Positions 34,214 through 42,926 of a DNA stretch of 64,000 nt are shown piece by piece. The stretch is from Bradyrhizobium sp. cir1 (GTDB lineage: Bacteria; Pseudomonadota; Alphaproteobacteria; Rhizobiales; Xanthobacteraceae), in contig NZ_JACIHE010000002.1 of assembly GCF_014198245.1 (NCBI RefSeq), positions 1 to 64,000 on the forward strand, read 5' to 3'. Position numbers and translations under genes: made by a program. Each line of letters opens with the position of its first letter. The stretch's first letter is position 1. Below the pieces are notes generated by a model. It made no database searches. It saw only the letters and a program-made list of their open reading frames with translations, and was not told the origin of the DNA.

Positions 34214-35500
34214 TCAGCCGATCGCTGACGAGGCGAGCAGCGCGAGGACGGCCAGCGCCATCACCGCGGTGCCGAGCCAGCCAAGCGCGATCAGCCACGA
34301 CCGGGCCCTGAAACGGCCCATGATCGTGCGGTTCGAGACGATGAGCATCATCATCGCCATGATCGGCACGGCGACGATGCCGTTGAGCACGGCGCTCCAG
34401 ACCAGCATGTGCATGGAATCGATGCCGGTGAATCCTAGCCCGAAGCCTATCGCGGTTGCGGTCGCGATGATGGTGTAGAAGCCGATCGCCTCGTCGGGCT
34501 TCGCCTCGAGCGTGGCGTGCCAGCGGAAAATCTCCGCAACGCCGTAAGCAGCCGAGCCCGCCAGCACCGGGATCGCGAGCAGGCCCGTGCCGATGATGCC
34601 GAGCGCGAACAGGGCAAAGGTGAAATCGCCGGCGAGCGGCCGCAGCGCCTCGGCGGCGTCGGTCGCGGAATTGACGTTGGTGACGCCGTTGGCGTGCAGC
34701 ACCGACGCGGTGGTGAGGATGATGAAGAAGGCGATGCCGTTGGAGAGCAGCATCCCGGCGATAGTATCGGCCCTGATGCGCGCGAGCTCCGGACTGCCGC
34801 CGTGCTTCAGTTCGCGAAGCGGCTTGTCGCGCTTGCCCTGGTTCATCTCCTCGACCTCCTGCGAGGCCTGCCAGAAGAACAGATAGGGGCTGATGGTGGT
34901 GCCGAGCACGGCCACCACCATCATGAAATAACCGGCACTGACATTCGGCTCCGGCCACACCGCGGCGAGCAGCGCCGTGCTCCACGGGATATTCACGGTG
35001 AAGGCGGTCGCGACATAGGCGAACAACGCCAAGGTGAGAAACTTCAGCACGGGTGAATAGCGGCGATAGGGCACGAACACCTGAAGCAGGGTCGAGCCGG
35101 CCGCGAAGATCAGGGCGTGCTCGTGGTTGAGGCCGCCGATGACGAGGGAGAGCGCCTCGGCCATCGCGGCGATGTCGGCGGCGATGTTGAAGGTGTTTGC
35201 GGCGACGAGCATGAAAACGAGCGCCAGCACCGCCCAGCGCGGCGCGACCCGCATCACGTTGGCGGCCAGCCCCTTTCCGGTCACCCGGCCGATCTGCGCG
35301 CTGACGAGCTGAATGGCGATCATGAGCGGCGTAGTCAGAAACACCGTCCACAACAGCCCGTAGCCGAATTGCGCGCCGGCTTGCGAATAGGTGGCGATGC
35401 CGGAAGGATCGTCGTCGGCCGCCCCGGTGATGAGACCCGGCCCCAGTCTTTTCAGCAGCGTCGACATGGATTTCGTCGGGGCGAGGGCGCTGTCGCTCAT
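34214..35500 (-). CDS. Atypical Nramp-family transporter
   Basis: This 428-residue protein has eleven or so hydrophobic segments in the Nramp (SLC11) arrangement. The canonical metal-site motif DPGN in TM1 is replaced by DPSG (GAADDDPSGIATYSQAGAQFG), and the TM6 MPH is replaced by SPY (GTTISPYLFFWQASQ). These substitutions occur in Nramp-related magnesium or other non-manganese transporters, so Mn/Fe import should not be assumed. Start ATG at 35500 has a weak RBS. The promoter region lies in the following gene-poor stretch. Confidence 0.88.
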   Translation of the reverse strand: MSDSALAPTKSMSTLLKRLGPGLITGAADDDPSGIATYSQAGAQFGYGLLWTVFLTTPLMIAIQLVSAQIGRVTGKGLAANVMRVAPRWAVLALVFMLVAANTFNIAADIAAMAEALSLVIGGLNHEHALIFAAGSTLLQVFVPYRRYSPVLKFLTLALFAYVATAFTVNIPWSTALLAAVWPEPNVSAGYFMMVVAVLGTTISPYLFFWQASQEVEEMNQGKRDKPLRELKHGGSPELARIRADTIAGMLLSNGIAFFIILTTASVLHANGVTNVNSATDAAEALRPLAGDFTFALFALGIIGTGLLAIPVLAGSAAYGVAEIFRWHATLEAKPDEAIGFYTIIATATAIGFGLGFTGIDSMHMLVWSAVLNGIVAVPIMAMMMLIVSNRTIMGRFRARSWLIALGWLGTAVMALAVLALLASSAIG

Positions 35501-36138
35501 GAAGAGTCTCGGTCTTTCCGGGCAATGCCGATTGCGAACGGGAAAGTCCGGAAGAAATGCCGCGACGGAACAATGGTTCCAGGACCAGGGAGAAGCGGAG
35601 GTCGACGGGGCGATTCCGATTTAGCGAAATCTGATTTGACCCGTCGGGCAAAACACCTGTATAGGTGCATCATCGCAAGAGCAGTCGGGCGGCGCCGGCC
35701 GCCGCTCTTTGCCAAGCTCTCCCCTTGGAAGTTCGCGCCCTACGCGATCGCTCGCGCCCGCTCAGGACGATGGCAACAGATGCAGATAGCGCTCGTCGAA
35801 CTGCGCCAGCTCCTGGAGCTTGCTGCTGACAAGAAAGGTTTGAATTGAACCGCCGCGCGCTTCGCAACATTGGTGGACGACGCGTTTCCAAGTTCAGGGA
35901 ACCCAACAAATGTTAAGTTGGCCGGCGCGGAGCCGGCGCATTGCGCTGTTAACCTACCCGGGTTGCATTCCGAAATAGGAACCAAACCACGACTCCCCCG
36001 TTGCGCTGCCACTTCGCGGCCCGTTCCCTACGCGGCGCTGCGAGATGTCATGCCTCAGTCCGGCTTTCCGGGAGCCAAGACGGGGATCTCGACCGTACGC
36101 CGTGCGGGCGTGGACGTCGGACGTGAAAGGGGACGCAC
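35501..36138. other. Gene-poor region with a short dispersed motif
   Basis: No convincing gene was found in these 638 bases. The 13-base string CCGTCGGGCAAAA occurs at about 35641 and again at about 36831, which suggests a dispersed intergenic repeat. Several open frames exist but none has an RBS or plausible composition. Confidence 0.5.
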
Positions 36139-36228
36139 TTGGCAGCCGACCTGATTTTTAGAGTCGCCATCATCTCGCTGTTTCTGTTCTCTGCAGTGCT
36201 CGCCTCCATGCTCTGGCTGAGTGTGTGA
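36139..36228 (+). CDS. 29-residue membrane microprotein
   Basis: TTG at 36139 starts a 29-residue product that is nearly all membrane segment (LIFRVAIISLFLFSAVLAS). GAAAGGGGAC lies upstream as RBS. Such tiny single-span peptides often bind larger membrane complexes. No partner is apparent. Confidence 0.55.
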   Translation: MAADLIFRVAIISLFLFSAVLASMLWLSV

Positions 36229-36328
36229 GGCGCGGCCTGCTGCGGGGGCGACGGCTTAGCGGACCAGCCCCCCTCAGGAACGGCAGCTCCGTTGCCGCGT
36301 TTTCCCAGCGGCGAGGAGGATCAGCCGC

Positions 36329-36538
36329 ATGGACAACCTGACGAAGCGCGCGCAGCCGGACCGCAGCAAGATCAACATGCACGAGGCCTTCGAGGTCAAG
36401 TACTGGACCCACGCGCTGGGCGTATCGAAGGAGGAGCTGCAAAGAGCCGTCGACAAGGTCGGCAATTCCGCCGCCGCCGTCCGCAAGGAGCTGGCGGTGA
36501 CCAACGGGCGCGAGCCCGAGACGCGGTCCTCTACTTGA
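36329..36538 (+). CDS. DUF3606 small protein
   Basis: This 69-residue protein has the DUF3606 pattern: DRSKINMHEAFEVKYWT, LGVSKEELQRAVDKVG and AAAVRKEL. Proteins of this family are small, soluble and of unknown function, common in Rhizobiales. RBS GGAGGAT before ATG 36329. It overlaps the convergent membrane protein gene by eight bases at the 3' end. Confidence 0.85.
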   Translation: MDNLTKRAQPDRSKINMHEAFEVKYWTHALGVSKEELQRAVDKVGNSAAAVRKELAVTNGREPETRSST

Positions 36539-36716
36539 CGCTGACGAACATGCCCCAGGCGGCAGCCAGCGCCGCGCCGGTGAAGACGACCACCGGGTTG
36601 TCGCAGAACGGGCCGCCATAACGGCACACGTCGGCGCCGAACTGGCCGAGCTCGTGATGGCCCGCGGAGTAGAACAGTCCCGACAGCCCCAGCAATGCAG
36701 CGGCGACGTAATACAT
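36531..36716 (-). CDS. Small two-span membrane protein, 61 aa
   Basis: Two hydrophobic segments (VAAALLGLSGLFYSAG and VVVFTGAALAAAWGMFVSV) flank a loop with two cysteines (DVCRYGGPFCDNP) that could form a disulfide or bind metal. Function unknown. The start at 36716 is the first ATG of the frame. Confidence 0.75.
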   Translation of the reverse strand: MYYVAAALLGLSGLFYSAGHHELGQFGADVCRYGGPFCDNPVVVFTGAALAAAWGMFVSVK

Positions 36717-37059
36717 CGACGGTCTCTCCGAAGCGTTTCGATCCTCGCCGACCGGGCGACGTGTCTCAGCTTGACGCGAACAGATTTCAGTCAGCCGAAT
36801 CCGAATTGCTGGATTTGATTAAAGTCTGCACCGTCGGGCAAAATAGGAGCAGCATGGCAGAATCGGTCGAATGCCCCTCGTAATGTCGCCCTTTGCGGCC
36901 CCGAAAGGCGCTGCCAGCTTTTCGCAGTGTCCGACAGTCCAACGATTTGGTCGGCCGTATTCCTATGGGCGCCGGTTACTGATTTGTCTTGAAGTCGTTG
37001 ATCTATCGCAATGATCCCTTTCGCGCCGGGATCGACGGTCGGGGCCCAAGGAGCTTGCG

Positions 37060-37242
37060 ATGAACACGGATTACATGGCGGAAGCCGCGCGGCATCGGCA
37101 CGTAGCCGAAGAGTACCGAACGATGGCGTCATGTACACCGGATGAGGAGCTGCGCGGGGTCTATCTTAGGCTCGCAGACGATTACGATCTGCTCGCCGCA
37201 AACGAAGACAGGGTCGCCGACAATCGCAAGCTCGCAAACTAA
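37060..37242 (+). CDS. Small hypothetical protein, 60 aa
   Basis: This 60-residue soluble helical protein starts MNTDYMAEAARHRHVAEEYRTMAS and is rich in charged residues and Ala, Asp and Leu. A good RBS (AAGGAG) precedes it. Function unknown; it belongs to a run of microprotein genes. Confidence 0.75.
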   Translation: MNTDYMAEAARHRHVAEEYRTMASCTPDEELRGVYLRLADDYDLLAANEDRVADNRKLAN

Positions 37243-37438
37243 ATTAGAGGCCGCGTAGTTGGCGACCTTCAATCGTGCTGATTTCGGCTCGTGATTTAAG
37301 GCCGACCGCAGCACACTCTACCATGTCCGCGAGAGCCCGTGAGCGGACGACGAAACAGTCCTGAAACAATCCTGAAACCCGATTGTCCTGAACGCCTTGC
37401 TCGCTGGCCTCGACCAACGAGGCGAAAAGGAGATCATC

Positions 37439-37543
37439 ATGATCCAGGTCGGTTCGAAGGAAGAAGTCGCGTTTCTGCTGATGCTGTTCGGCACCCACAC
37501 CCAGCCGGTCAAGCGGCCGAAGCCGAAGTCGCGGCAAGGCTGA
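37439..37543 (+). CDS. Microprotein, 34 aa
   Basis: ATG at 37439 follows AAAAGGAGATCATC, a very strong RBS. The 34-residue product has a short hydrophobic core (EEVAFLLMLFGTH) and a basic C-terminus (RPKPKSRQG). It is 10 bases upstream of the next small gene and probably co-transcribed with it. Confidence 0.6.
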   Translation: MIQVGSKEEVAFLLMLFGTHTQPVKRPKPKSRQG

Positions 37544-37553
37544 GGGCGAACCC

Positions 37554-37802
37554 ATGCCGGGCTTGGCCGAATGCCAGAGCCTCTTGCGTCTTCTGATCGC
37601 AAGGGGCGATCCGAAGGCGATCCCGCAAGCCAAGGGCGCCATCGACCAATATCTGAATACGGCGCCGGTCAGCGCCCGCGGGCGCGGCCTGCGCGTGCTG
37701 CAGCGCGATGCGCTCGACCTGCATATTGCTGCGGTCGGCGTGCAGCGCTCCTTTGCCGAAACGGTGGATGCCTACATCGAGCGGAAGCTTGCGGATGAGT
37801 GA
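37554..37802 (+). CDS. Small hypothetical protein, 82 aa
   Basis: This 82-residue soluble protein has LLRLLIARGDPKAIPQAKGAIDQYLNTAP and ends VDAYIERKLADE. ATG at 37554 with GAGGG upstream. The 3' end overlaps the convergent gene by 31 bases. Function unknown. Confidence 0.7.
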   Translation: MPGLAECQSLLRLLIARGDPKAIPQAKGAIDQYLNTAPVSARGRGLRVLQRDALDLHIAAVGVQRSFAETVDAYIERKLADE

Positions 37803-38020
37803 GGTGGCCGGTTGCCCGGGCCCGCGTCTTCGGGCGAGACTGCGGGGGACCTTTTCAGCAGGCCGACCCTGCGGCCGAGTTGCCAGACGTCGACGTCGCC
37901 GCGGCGCGTGAAACGCTGCGCGAACTTAAGCGCGGACGCATCGGACTGCGCCTCGAAAGCCTCGGCGGACTGAAACACCCCGTTCTCCCCGACGAGATAG
38001 GCGCGGTACTGCTGCATCAT
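37772..38020 (-). CDS. Small hypothetical protein, 82 aa
   Basis: The start at 38020 (MMQQYRAYLVGENGVFQSAEAF) is preferred because it overlaps the stop of the 66-residue gene as ATGA. The first half looks like a compact alpha/beta domain of a small-protein family common in Rhizobiales (RAYLVGENGVFQ, ALKFAQRF, DVDVWQLGRRVGLL); the C-terminal tail is disordered. Function unknown. Confidence 0.7.
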   Translation of the reverse strand: MMQQYRAYLVGENGVFQSAEAFEAQSDASALKFAQRFTRRGDVDVWQLGRRVGLLKRSPAVSPEDAGPGNRPPHSSASFRSM

Positions 38021-38217
38021 ATCGGCGCCTTCAGGCCGGGCGAACGAAGCCAGGCATCGATCTGCATCGCCGTCTCGTCCTGCCGCGCCCTGCGCAGCAG
38101 CATCTCGCGCTGGCGTCCGGGCGGCAGCACGCGCGCCTCGTCGCGCAGGCGTATCGCCTCCTCGGCAAGCCGCTGATCGAGAGTCTTGGTCTGCTTGTAA
38201 CGCCGCCGCGTCAGCAT
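38017..38217 (-). CDS. Small basic helical protein, 66 aa
   Basis: ATG at 38217 gives a 66-residue product rich in Arg, Leu and Glu (RLAEEAIRLRDEARVLPPGRQREMLLRRARQ), with likely helical character. It is translationally coupled to the following small gene. Function unknown. Confidence 0.7.
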   Translation of the reverse strand: MLTRRRYKQTKTLDQRLAEEAIRLRDEARVLPPGRQREMLLRRARQDETAMQIDAWLRSPGLKAPI

Positions 38218-38994
38218 GGCGCTGCTCCCTTGCTGGAGTGGGCGGGAGCGCAATTGGCGTTCTCATCACCGATCGTTGCCACGGGCCTTGCGATGATAAA
38301 TTAACGCTACGCCGATATTGGCGTGGGCGTCACAACATTTGATATGCACATGGGCGTTTATTTTCGCGCATATCTTCTGCCTTTTGAGCGACTTACCCAT
38401 TTGGCGCCAAGGACGCTTCTAAAGTTCACTTTTGAACTAAATCAATCTCAGGTAGTTTGCAAGAAGGCTTTCGTCCGTGGGCGCCGGTGGCTGAGAGACC
38501 AAGTGTGCTCCCGCCTGACATGCATGGGAGCCTGATTTTGAAAGTCTATCGGCCGTTACCAGCGGATCATGAGCCGCTCGAACACATGCGCCAGCTTGCG
38601 CGTGAATGGCTTGGCCTTTTAGCCATCTCTCTTTTGCAGGATAGAGACGCAATCAAGTCCGTCCTCACCCCACCCCTCGGCGCAGCCCTGGATCTTCTGA
38701 AGCACCACAGATGTCAGTCTGCCTTAGTAGCTATCCCGGAAGTCAGCGACCTTAAGTCGTAGTAAGAAAAATCTACAATAAATTCGATATGCTGGCAGCA
38801 TCCGAGGACAGCGCCCCCCGTCACATCGATAGGTCGGTGGGCATTCTATGAGTAGCGGGGTGCCCATCGGAGTGAAGGGCGGTGGCGAGCGGACGAGACC
38901 AGATTGTGGTGCTGTTCCATTGTGCCGCTGCGAGGATTCGCATAACCGCGGCCTGACGCTGTCATTACAACGCGCAAAGAGCACAACAGCGAAA
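38218..38994. other. AT-richer region without convincing gene
   Basis: This 777-base region is lower in GC than the rest. One frame at 38457-38762 (+) could encode 101 residues, but it has no good RBS and no recognisable product, so it is not annotated. A symmetrical element ACGCC-GATATT-GGCGT lies at 38309-38324. Confidence 0.5.
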
Positions 38995-40269
38995 TCATTC
39001 CGCGGCCTGCGCCGCCTGCGACAGAGCGGATGCAGGCTGTGTTGCGCGCCATAGCAGCCTCAGGAGCAAGGCCAGCAACGCCATCATCGCCACGCCTCCA
39101 ACGGCCGGGGCAAACTTGTCGTTCATGTCGGACAAATCGGATCCGGAGCCGAACTGGGCCGCAAGACGCGCCGACTGGAGCATGCCGTAGGCGCCGGCAA
39201 GCAGGATCAACCCATAGACGGCGCTGCGCTCGCGCGAACTCGCCACCTGCGCAAGATCGGGCAACAGTAGAGCGAGACCGATCCCGACCATCGGCAGGTC
39301 GTAGTCGTAGGCGTAAGGGCTGATCATTACTGAGACCATCGCGGTAACACCGAGCGCGAACGCGGGCGACATCTTACGGGCCTTGCCGAGCCAGACAGCG
39401 AGCACGCCTCCGAACAGTGCCAAGCTTGCGAAGGCTGCTTGCGCCCAGAAGGCGATGTTGGGTGGAATGCCAGCCCGGCCGAGAGTTGAGTAAGCCGAAA
39501 TCATGCGGAACATGGGATAAAAGCCGTACCCCAGAAAGATGGCCGATTCCCTGATGGCGCCGAGCCATGCAATCCAGATTTGCCAGCCAAACACCAGCGT
39601 GCAGATGAGCGAGCTCGCCAGCACGAAGCTTGTGGCGGTTGAGAGCGCCACAAAGCGCCGTGTCGCCAGCATGTAGACGCCGGCGGCGATGGCCAGATGC
39701 GGCTTGATCACCATTGCCCCCAGCGCGAGGCCACCGATGATCTGACGCCGTTCGACATTGAGGCAGGCGATACCGATCAGGGTCCCCGTGAGGAAACCGT
39801 TCTGTCCGCAGCCGACATTGATCGCGAGCGCAGGAAACAGCACGACCAGAACCTGCGCGAAACTGTTGCCGGCGATAGTCCGAAGCGTCAGGAGGTAGGC
39901 AGTGAGGGTCACGCTGATGAAGAGCAGATAGGCGATGCCGGCGGGCAGCAGGGCGAATGGCGCCACCAGGAGGTCGAACTGCGGCGGATAGGTCCAGGGC
40001 ATGAAACTGGTCGAACCGGTAAATGCCTGCTGGAGCTTGATCAGGGTTTCGAATCGGTAGACCAGATCCAACTCACCGCGCCAAACCTGCCGCGCGACGA
40101 TGTAGAAGGCGTCGAAATCGGACAATTCGCGGGCTTGCCAGGCGCCCCAGCGGCCGAACCTGAACGTCTTGAACAGCACCATTATCGCCAGCGCCGCGAG
40201 CACGAAGCGGACATAGATCATCCGCTTCGATGGTGAGGATTGAACCGCTTCCAGCGTCTCGGCAAACAT
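38995..40269 (-). CDS. GT87-type membrane glycosyltransferase (DUF2029)
   Basis: This 424-residue multi-span protein has about ten hydrophobic segments and an acidic motif (ELSDFDAFYIVARQVWRGE) in the first periplasmic loop, as in polyprenol-phosphate-sugar-dependent GT87 enzymes. FMPWTYPPQF and GYGFYPMFRMI are family-like segments. It should transfer a sugar from a lipid donor on the periplasmic side. The ATG at 40269 is chosen with GAGG upstream; five more codons are possible. No other glycan genes are adjacent. Confidence 0.85.
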   Translation of the reverse strand: MFAETLEAVQSSPSKRMIYVRFVLAALAIMVLFKTFRFGRWGAWQARELSDFDAFYIVARQVWRGELDLVYRFETLIKLQQAFTGSTSFMPWTYPPQFDLLVAPFALLPAGIAYLLFISVTLTAYLLTLRTIAGNSFAQVLVVLFPALAINVGCGQNGFLTGTLIGIACLNVERRQIIGGLALGAMVIKPHLAIAAGVYMLATRRFVALSTATSFVLASSLICTLVFGWQIWIAWLGAIRESAIFLGYGFYPMFRMISAYSTLGRAGIPPNIAFWAQAAFASLALFGGVLAVWLGKARKMSPAFALGVTAMVSVMISPYAYDYDLPMVGIGLALLLPDLAQVASSRERSAVYGLILLAGAYGMLQSARLAAQFGSGSDLSDMNDKFAPAVGGVAMMALLALLLRLLWRATQPASALSQAAQAAE

Positions 40270-40284
40270 CGACGACGACCTCAA

Positions 40285-40598
40285 ACCCTGATAGATCGCG
40301 GCCTGTCACGCGGTTCCGCCGATCCCGGCCAGATTGCTACCAGAGGTTTAAGGAACGGTAACGACTACCTTGGAATTCAAGCCAAAAGGCCGCCAAACGT
40401 CAAAGCCCCGGCATCGTCCGTGGCTTTTTCGTGTGTGAGGCTGCTAGCAAGTTCCGGTCGGCTGGCGGAGTTCACTGGCCAGCGAGCAGGCACGGCCAAA
40501 CAGAGGCCTCGCGGCGCGCCCGCCGGACCATCGTGGCTTGACTATTGCGACGCGCCCCTACGACCGATTTTTAATGCTGCGGTCAGAGGGAGCGAACA
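40285..40598. other. Intergenic region upstream of the collagen-like gene
   Basis: No gene or strong signal was recognised in these bases. They contain the promoter regions of the divergent GT87 and collagen-like genes, which I cannot locate precisely. Confidence 0.4.
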
Positions 40599-40974
40599 AT
40601 GCAGAAGCTGACGGCCGCCACAGTAGCACTCGTCGCTGCACTTGTACTCGCGGGATGTGGAAGAGATCCCGGGCCGATGCGAACCGGGTCCACAAGGCCC
40701 GGCCGGACCGCAAGGAGCCCAGGGCATACAAAGCGTGCCCGGTCCTCAAGGGCCTGCTGGCGCACAAGGGTCCCAAGGTCCGCAAGGACCTAATGGCGAG
40801 AAGGGGGACAAAGGCGATCCTGTCTCGGTCAATATCCGAGCCGTGCAGGCGGACGGTGCCGTCAACTGTGACACCAGCGAAACTTTAGTCTCCGTATTCT
40901 GCCCAAGTGGCTGCGCCGGTGATGGAACGAAGTGCGGGACCTCGCCGACTGTCGGTCTTTGCCTGAAAAAGTGA
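40599..40974 (+). pseudogene. Collagen-like lipoprotein gene, frameshifted
   Basis: ATG at 40599 opens a lipoprotein signal peptide ([13 protein letters not shown], lipobox LAGC) in one frame. From about 40690 the continuing coding sequence is in the next frame: it encodes Gly-X-Y repeats ([13 protein letters not shown] to GEKGDKGDP, one interruption) and a Cys-containing C-terminal domain ending at TGA 40972-40974. Between about 40668 and 40690 one base too many (or two too few) breaks the reading frame. The signal peptide and the collagen region together look like a surface-anchored collagen-like protein of which this is a broken or misread copy. A terminator-like hairpin follows. Confidence 0.75.
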
Positions 40975-41052
40975 GTTGCTGGTTCCGCTGGATCGCGTTT
41001 GCTGGTACAACCTGACCGCGATCGGCAACGCTGGTCGTAATCCTAGTCAACT

Positions 41053-41086
41053 CTCGCCGGCTCAAAAGGTCGGCGGGTTTTTCTTT
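41053..41086 (+). terminator. Rho-independent terminator after the collagen-like gene
   Basis: CTCGCCG (41053-41059) pairs with CGGCGGG (41071-41077) with one G-U pair, followed by a T-rich run TTTTTCTTTT. Typical intrinsic terminator. Confidence 0.75.
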
Positions 41087-41157
41087 TATGTACAGAAACG
41101 GCGCCTAGGACGACGAGCGGGGGGATGCAAAATCAATCAGCATCGCTTTGTTCAATG

Positions 41158-41515
41158 TGAACACATCTGGCTCTCGCCGCCGTCGCGGCGCTCGTCTTCG
41201 CATGTCCTGCGGCCGCCGAGGTCTGCGTCGCCTCGCAGTATGGCGTCGGCGACGGTTATCACGGCCGCCGCACAACCTCGGGCCGGATATTCAACAGCTA
41301 TGCCAGTGATCGCGAGGCCCTCGCGCGCGGATCTCTGCCACCGCTTCCGCATCACCAATTTGCGCAACGACGCTGCGATCGAGGCGCTGTCGACGGAGCT
41401 CGGCCGGTTCATCGCCGGCCGCTGTGCCGATCTCGGCCGCGCCGGCGCGGATGCACTCGGCATCGGCGCGTCGACTAGCGGCAATCTGGGGGGCTCATTG
41501 GCGTTTCAAATTTAG
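41158..41515 (+). pseudogene. Decayed RlpA-like gene
   Basis: One frame encodes LALAAVAALVFACPAAA, then EVCVASQYGVGDGYHGRRT and SGRIFNSYASD, the N-terminal part of an RlpA/double-psi beta-barrel protein. Another frame continues with HRFRITNLRNDAAIE and RFIAGRCADLGRAGADALGIG, its C-terminal part. A frameshift between about 41310 and 41345 separates them, and no intact start was found. RlpA proteins are exported septal peptidoglycan enzymes. The relic ends where it meets the convergent epimerase gene. Confidence 0.7.
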
Positions 41516-42361
41516 CAATGGGAACGACGGTCTAAACGACCGAGGACTCCATCCGAAATCAGATCGCGCAGGTGTCTGATCGAAGATCATGTCCTTTGCC
41601 ATCCGCTTGCCCATCTCCGGCTTGATTCCGGGGAAGCGGCTGCGCATTATCTGAAAAGCCATAACCCATAGGAGTGGCGGAATAGGAATGATGCGTCGCG
41701 TACGATTGATGCCATCGAAAATGCGACCGATCATCTCGCGATAAGTAATGGTGTCCCCTCCGGGCAAATCATAGATCTTGTTCTCGGCCGCACCTGTTGC
41801 GGCTGCGCACACGGCGGCAATAGCGCAATCCTCTGCATGAACCGGCTGTCGCAAGCCCCGCCCGCGCCCACACAGTGGGAAAAAGCCAAGCTTGGAAATC
41901 AGCCTAGCAATGCGCGTGACATTTACGTCTTTGCCTTCGTCGTAGATCAGTGTTGGGCGCAACACTGTCCAGCCGATACCAAGACGCCCGCAGCCTTCAA
42001 TAACATCTCGTTCGGCTTTTTCATATGTAGTAAGATCCGCCGCCTCTTCCGGATCGGCAGAATCTACTTTGGTCGAAATGCTGGTGGTGGTGAAAAGAAT
42101 GACGCGCTTCAGCGACGGTCGCGCCAAGATGGACAGCGCATCAGCAAGAAGCCTCGCACTCGCAGTGCAGTACACGACATCAACGTCAGGCCAAGTGATG
42201 CTCTGAGGAGATAGCAGATCTCCTTTGATCCAATCGACGCCTGCTTCTCGTTGGTCCTCCCGAGATAGCCCGATTGGCCTTTTACCCGCGGCAGAAAGGC
42301 GCCTTGCGATCCGAGATCCAACTATCCCCGACGCCCCGATGATCAGGCTATTTCCTCGCAT
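41495..42361 (-). CDS. NAD(P)-dependent epimerase/reductase-like protein
   Basis: This 288-residue extended short-chain dehydrogenase has the Rossmann start IIGASGIVGSRIA and a YEKAE motif in place of a usual YxxxK (a shorter loop than in typical epimerases). FTTTSISTKVD and LRPTLIYDEGKDVNV are family-like. Its base composition is clearly lower in GC than in neighbouring genes, which suggests transfer. The substrate (nucleotide sugar or other) is unknown. Start ATG 42361; TTG 42370 is also possible. Confidence 0.8.
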   Translation of the reverse strand: MRGNSLIIGASGIVGSRIARRLSAAGKRPIGLSREDQREAGVDWIKGDLLSPQSITWPDVDVVYCTASARLLADALSILARPSLKRVILFTTTSISTKVDSADPEEAADLTTYEKAERDVIEGCGRLGIGWTVLRPTLIYDEGKDVNVTRIARLISKLGFFPLCGRGRGLRQPVHAEDCAIAAVCAAATGAAENKIYDLPGGDTITYREMIGRIFDGINRTRRIIPIPPLLWVMAFQIMRSRFPGIKPEMGKRMAKDMIFDQTPARSDFGWSPRSFRPSFPLLNLKRQ

Positions 42362-42370
42362 TTTGAGCAA

Positions 42371-42725
42371 TCCGCTTTTGAGCCCGCACCATCTATTCGA
42401 CGTTAGTGCGTCCGAGCCGAAAGCTCGGGCAGGTTCGGCGATTGGACCATAGATGCTGCCTCCACATTCGCGGTCGGATACTGTTCCCGTACCGCGACGG
42501 ATTTAATCTCAATCAGGATCTGGCCGCGGAGTAGGTGAGAGACGCAAATATTTATGTCGAATTACGGTCCAGAATTCAGGCTAGAACTGCCGAGTCATCG
42601 CAGGAAGCGTTCAATTCTTAACCTTGATCCAGTGCGGCTGCCGGCCGGCGCGATAAGGCCTGTCCCGCCGCTATGGCTCGCTGTGCTCGCATTCCGGTCG
42701 TAGTGAGGACTGGAGCCGGCCGATC
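42371..42725. other. Gene-poor stretch
   Basis: These 355 bases carry no convincing gene. They are moderately AT-rich and adjoin the lower-GC epimerase gene. Confidence 0.4.
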
Positions 42726-42926
42726 TTAGCGCGACAGTCTCTCGCGCATAGCATCTGCCCGTTCGGCTGGCTGCCGGCTTGGGGGCGGTTCATTGAGGTC
42801 CCGTGCCCATGGCGCAGCTTGTCGGACTGTTGAACTGCGCTCGACTTGATCGGAGCTTGCGCAAGCGAAGACAAGCAAGCCGAGAAGGCTGGCCATTATC
42901 GCCCGCGTTATCGCCTGAGTGCCCAT
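42726..42926 (-). CDS. Putative small lipoprotein, 66 aa
   Basis: The N-terminus (ITRAIMASLLGLLVFACASSD) is a lipoprotein signal with lipobox VFAC. The mature part is about 45 residues, hydrophilic and Arg/Pro-rich. An upstream in-frame ATG at 43028 would bury the signal and is not preferred. Function unknown. Confidence 0.55.
   Translation of the reverse strand: MGTQAITRAIMASLLGLLVFACASSDQVERSSTVRQAAPWARDLNEPPPSRQPAERADAMRERLSR

Noticed and set aside
35497..35715. A 72-codon minus-strand frame upstream of the Nramp-like gene
   Set aside because: Composition is that of intergenic sequence and it has no plausible RBS; it overlaps the start of the Nramp-like gene.
38457..38762. A 101-codon plus-strand frame in the gene-poor AT-richer stretch
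   Set aside because: No RBS, no recognised family and irregular composition; not annotated as a gene.
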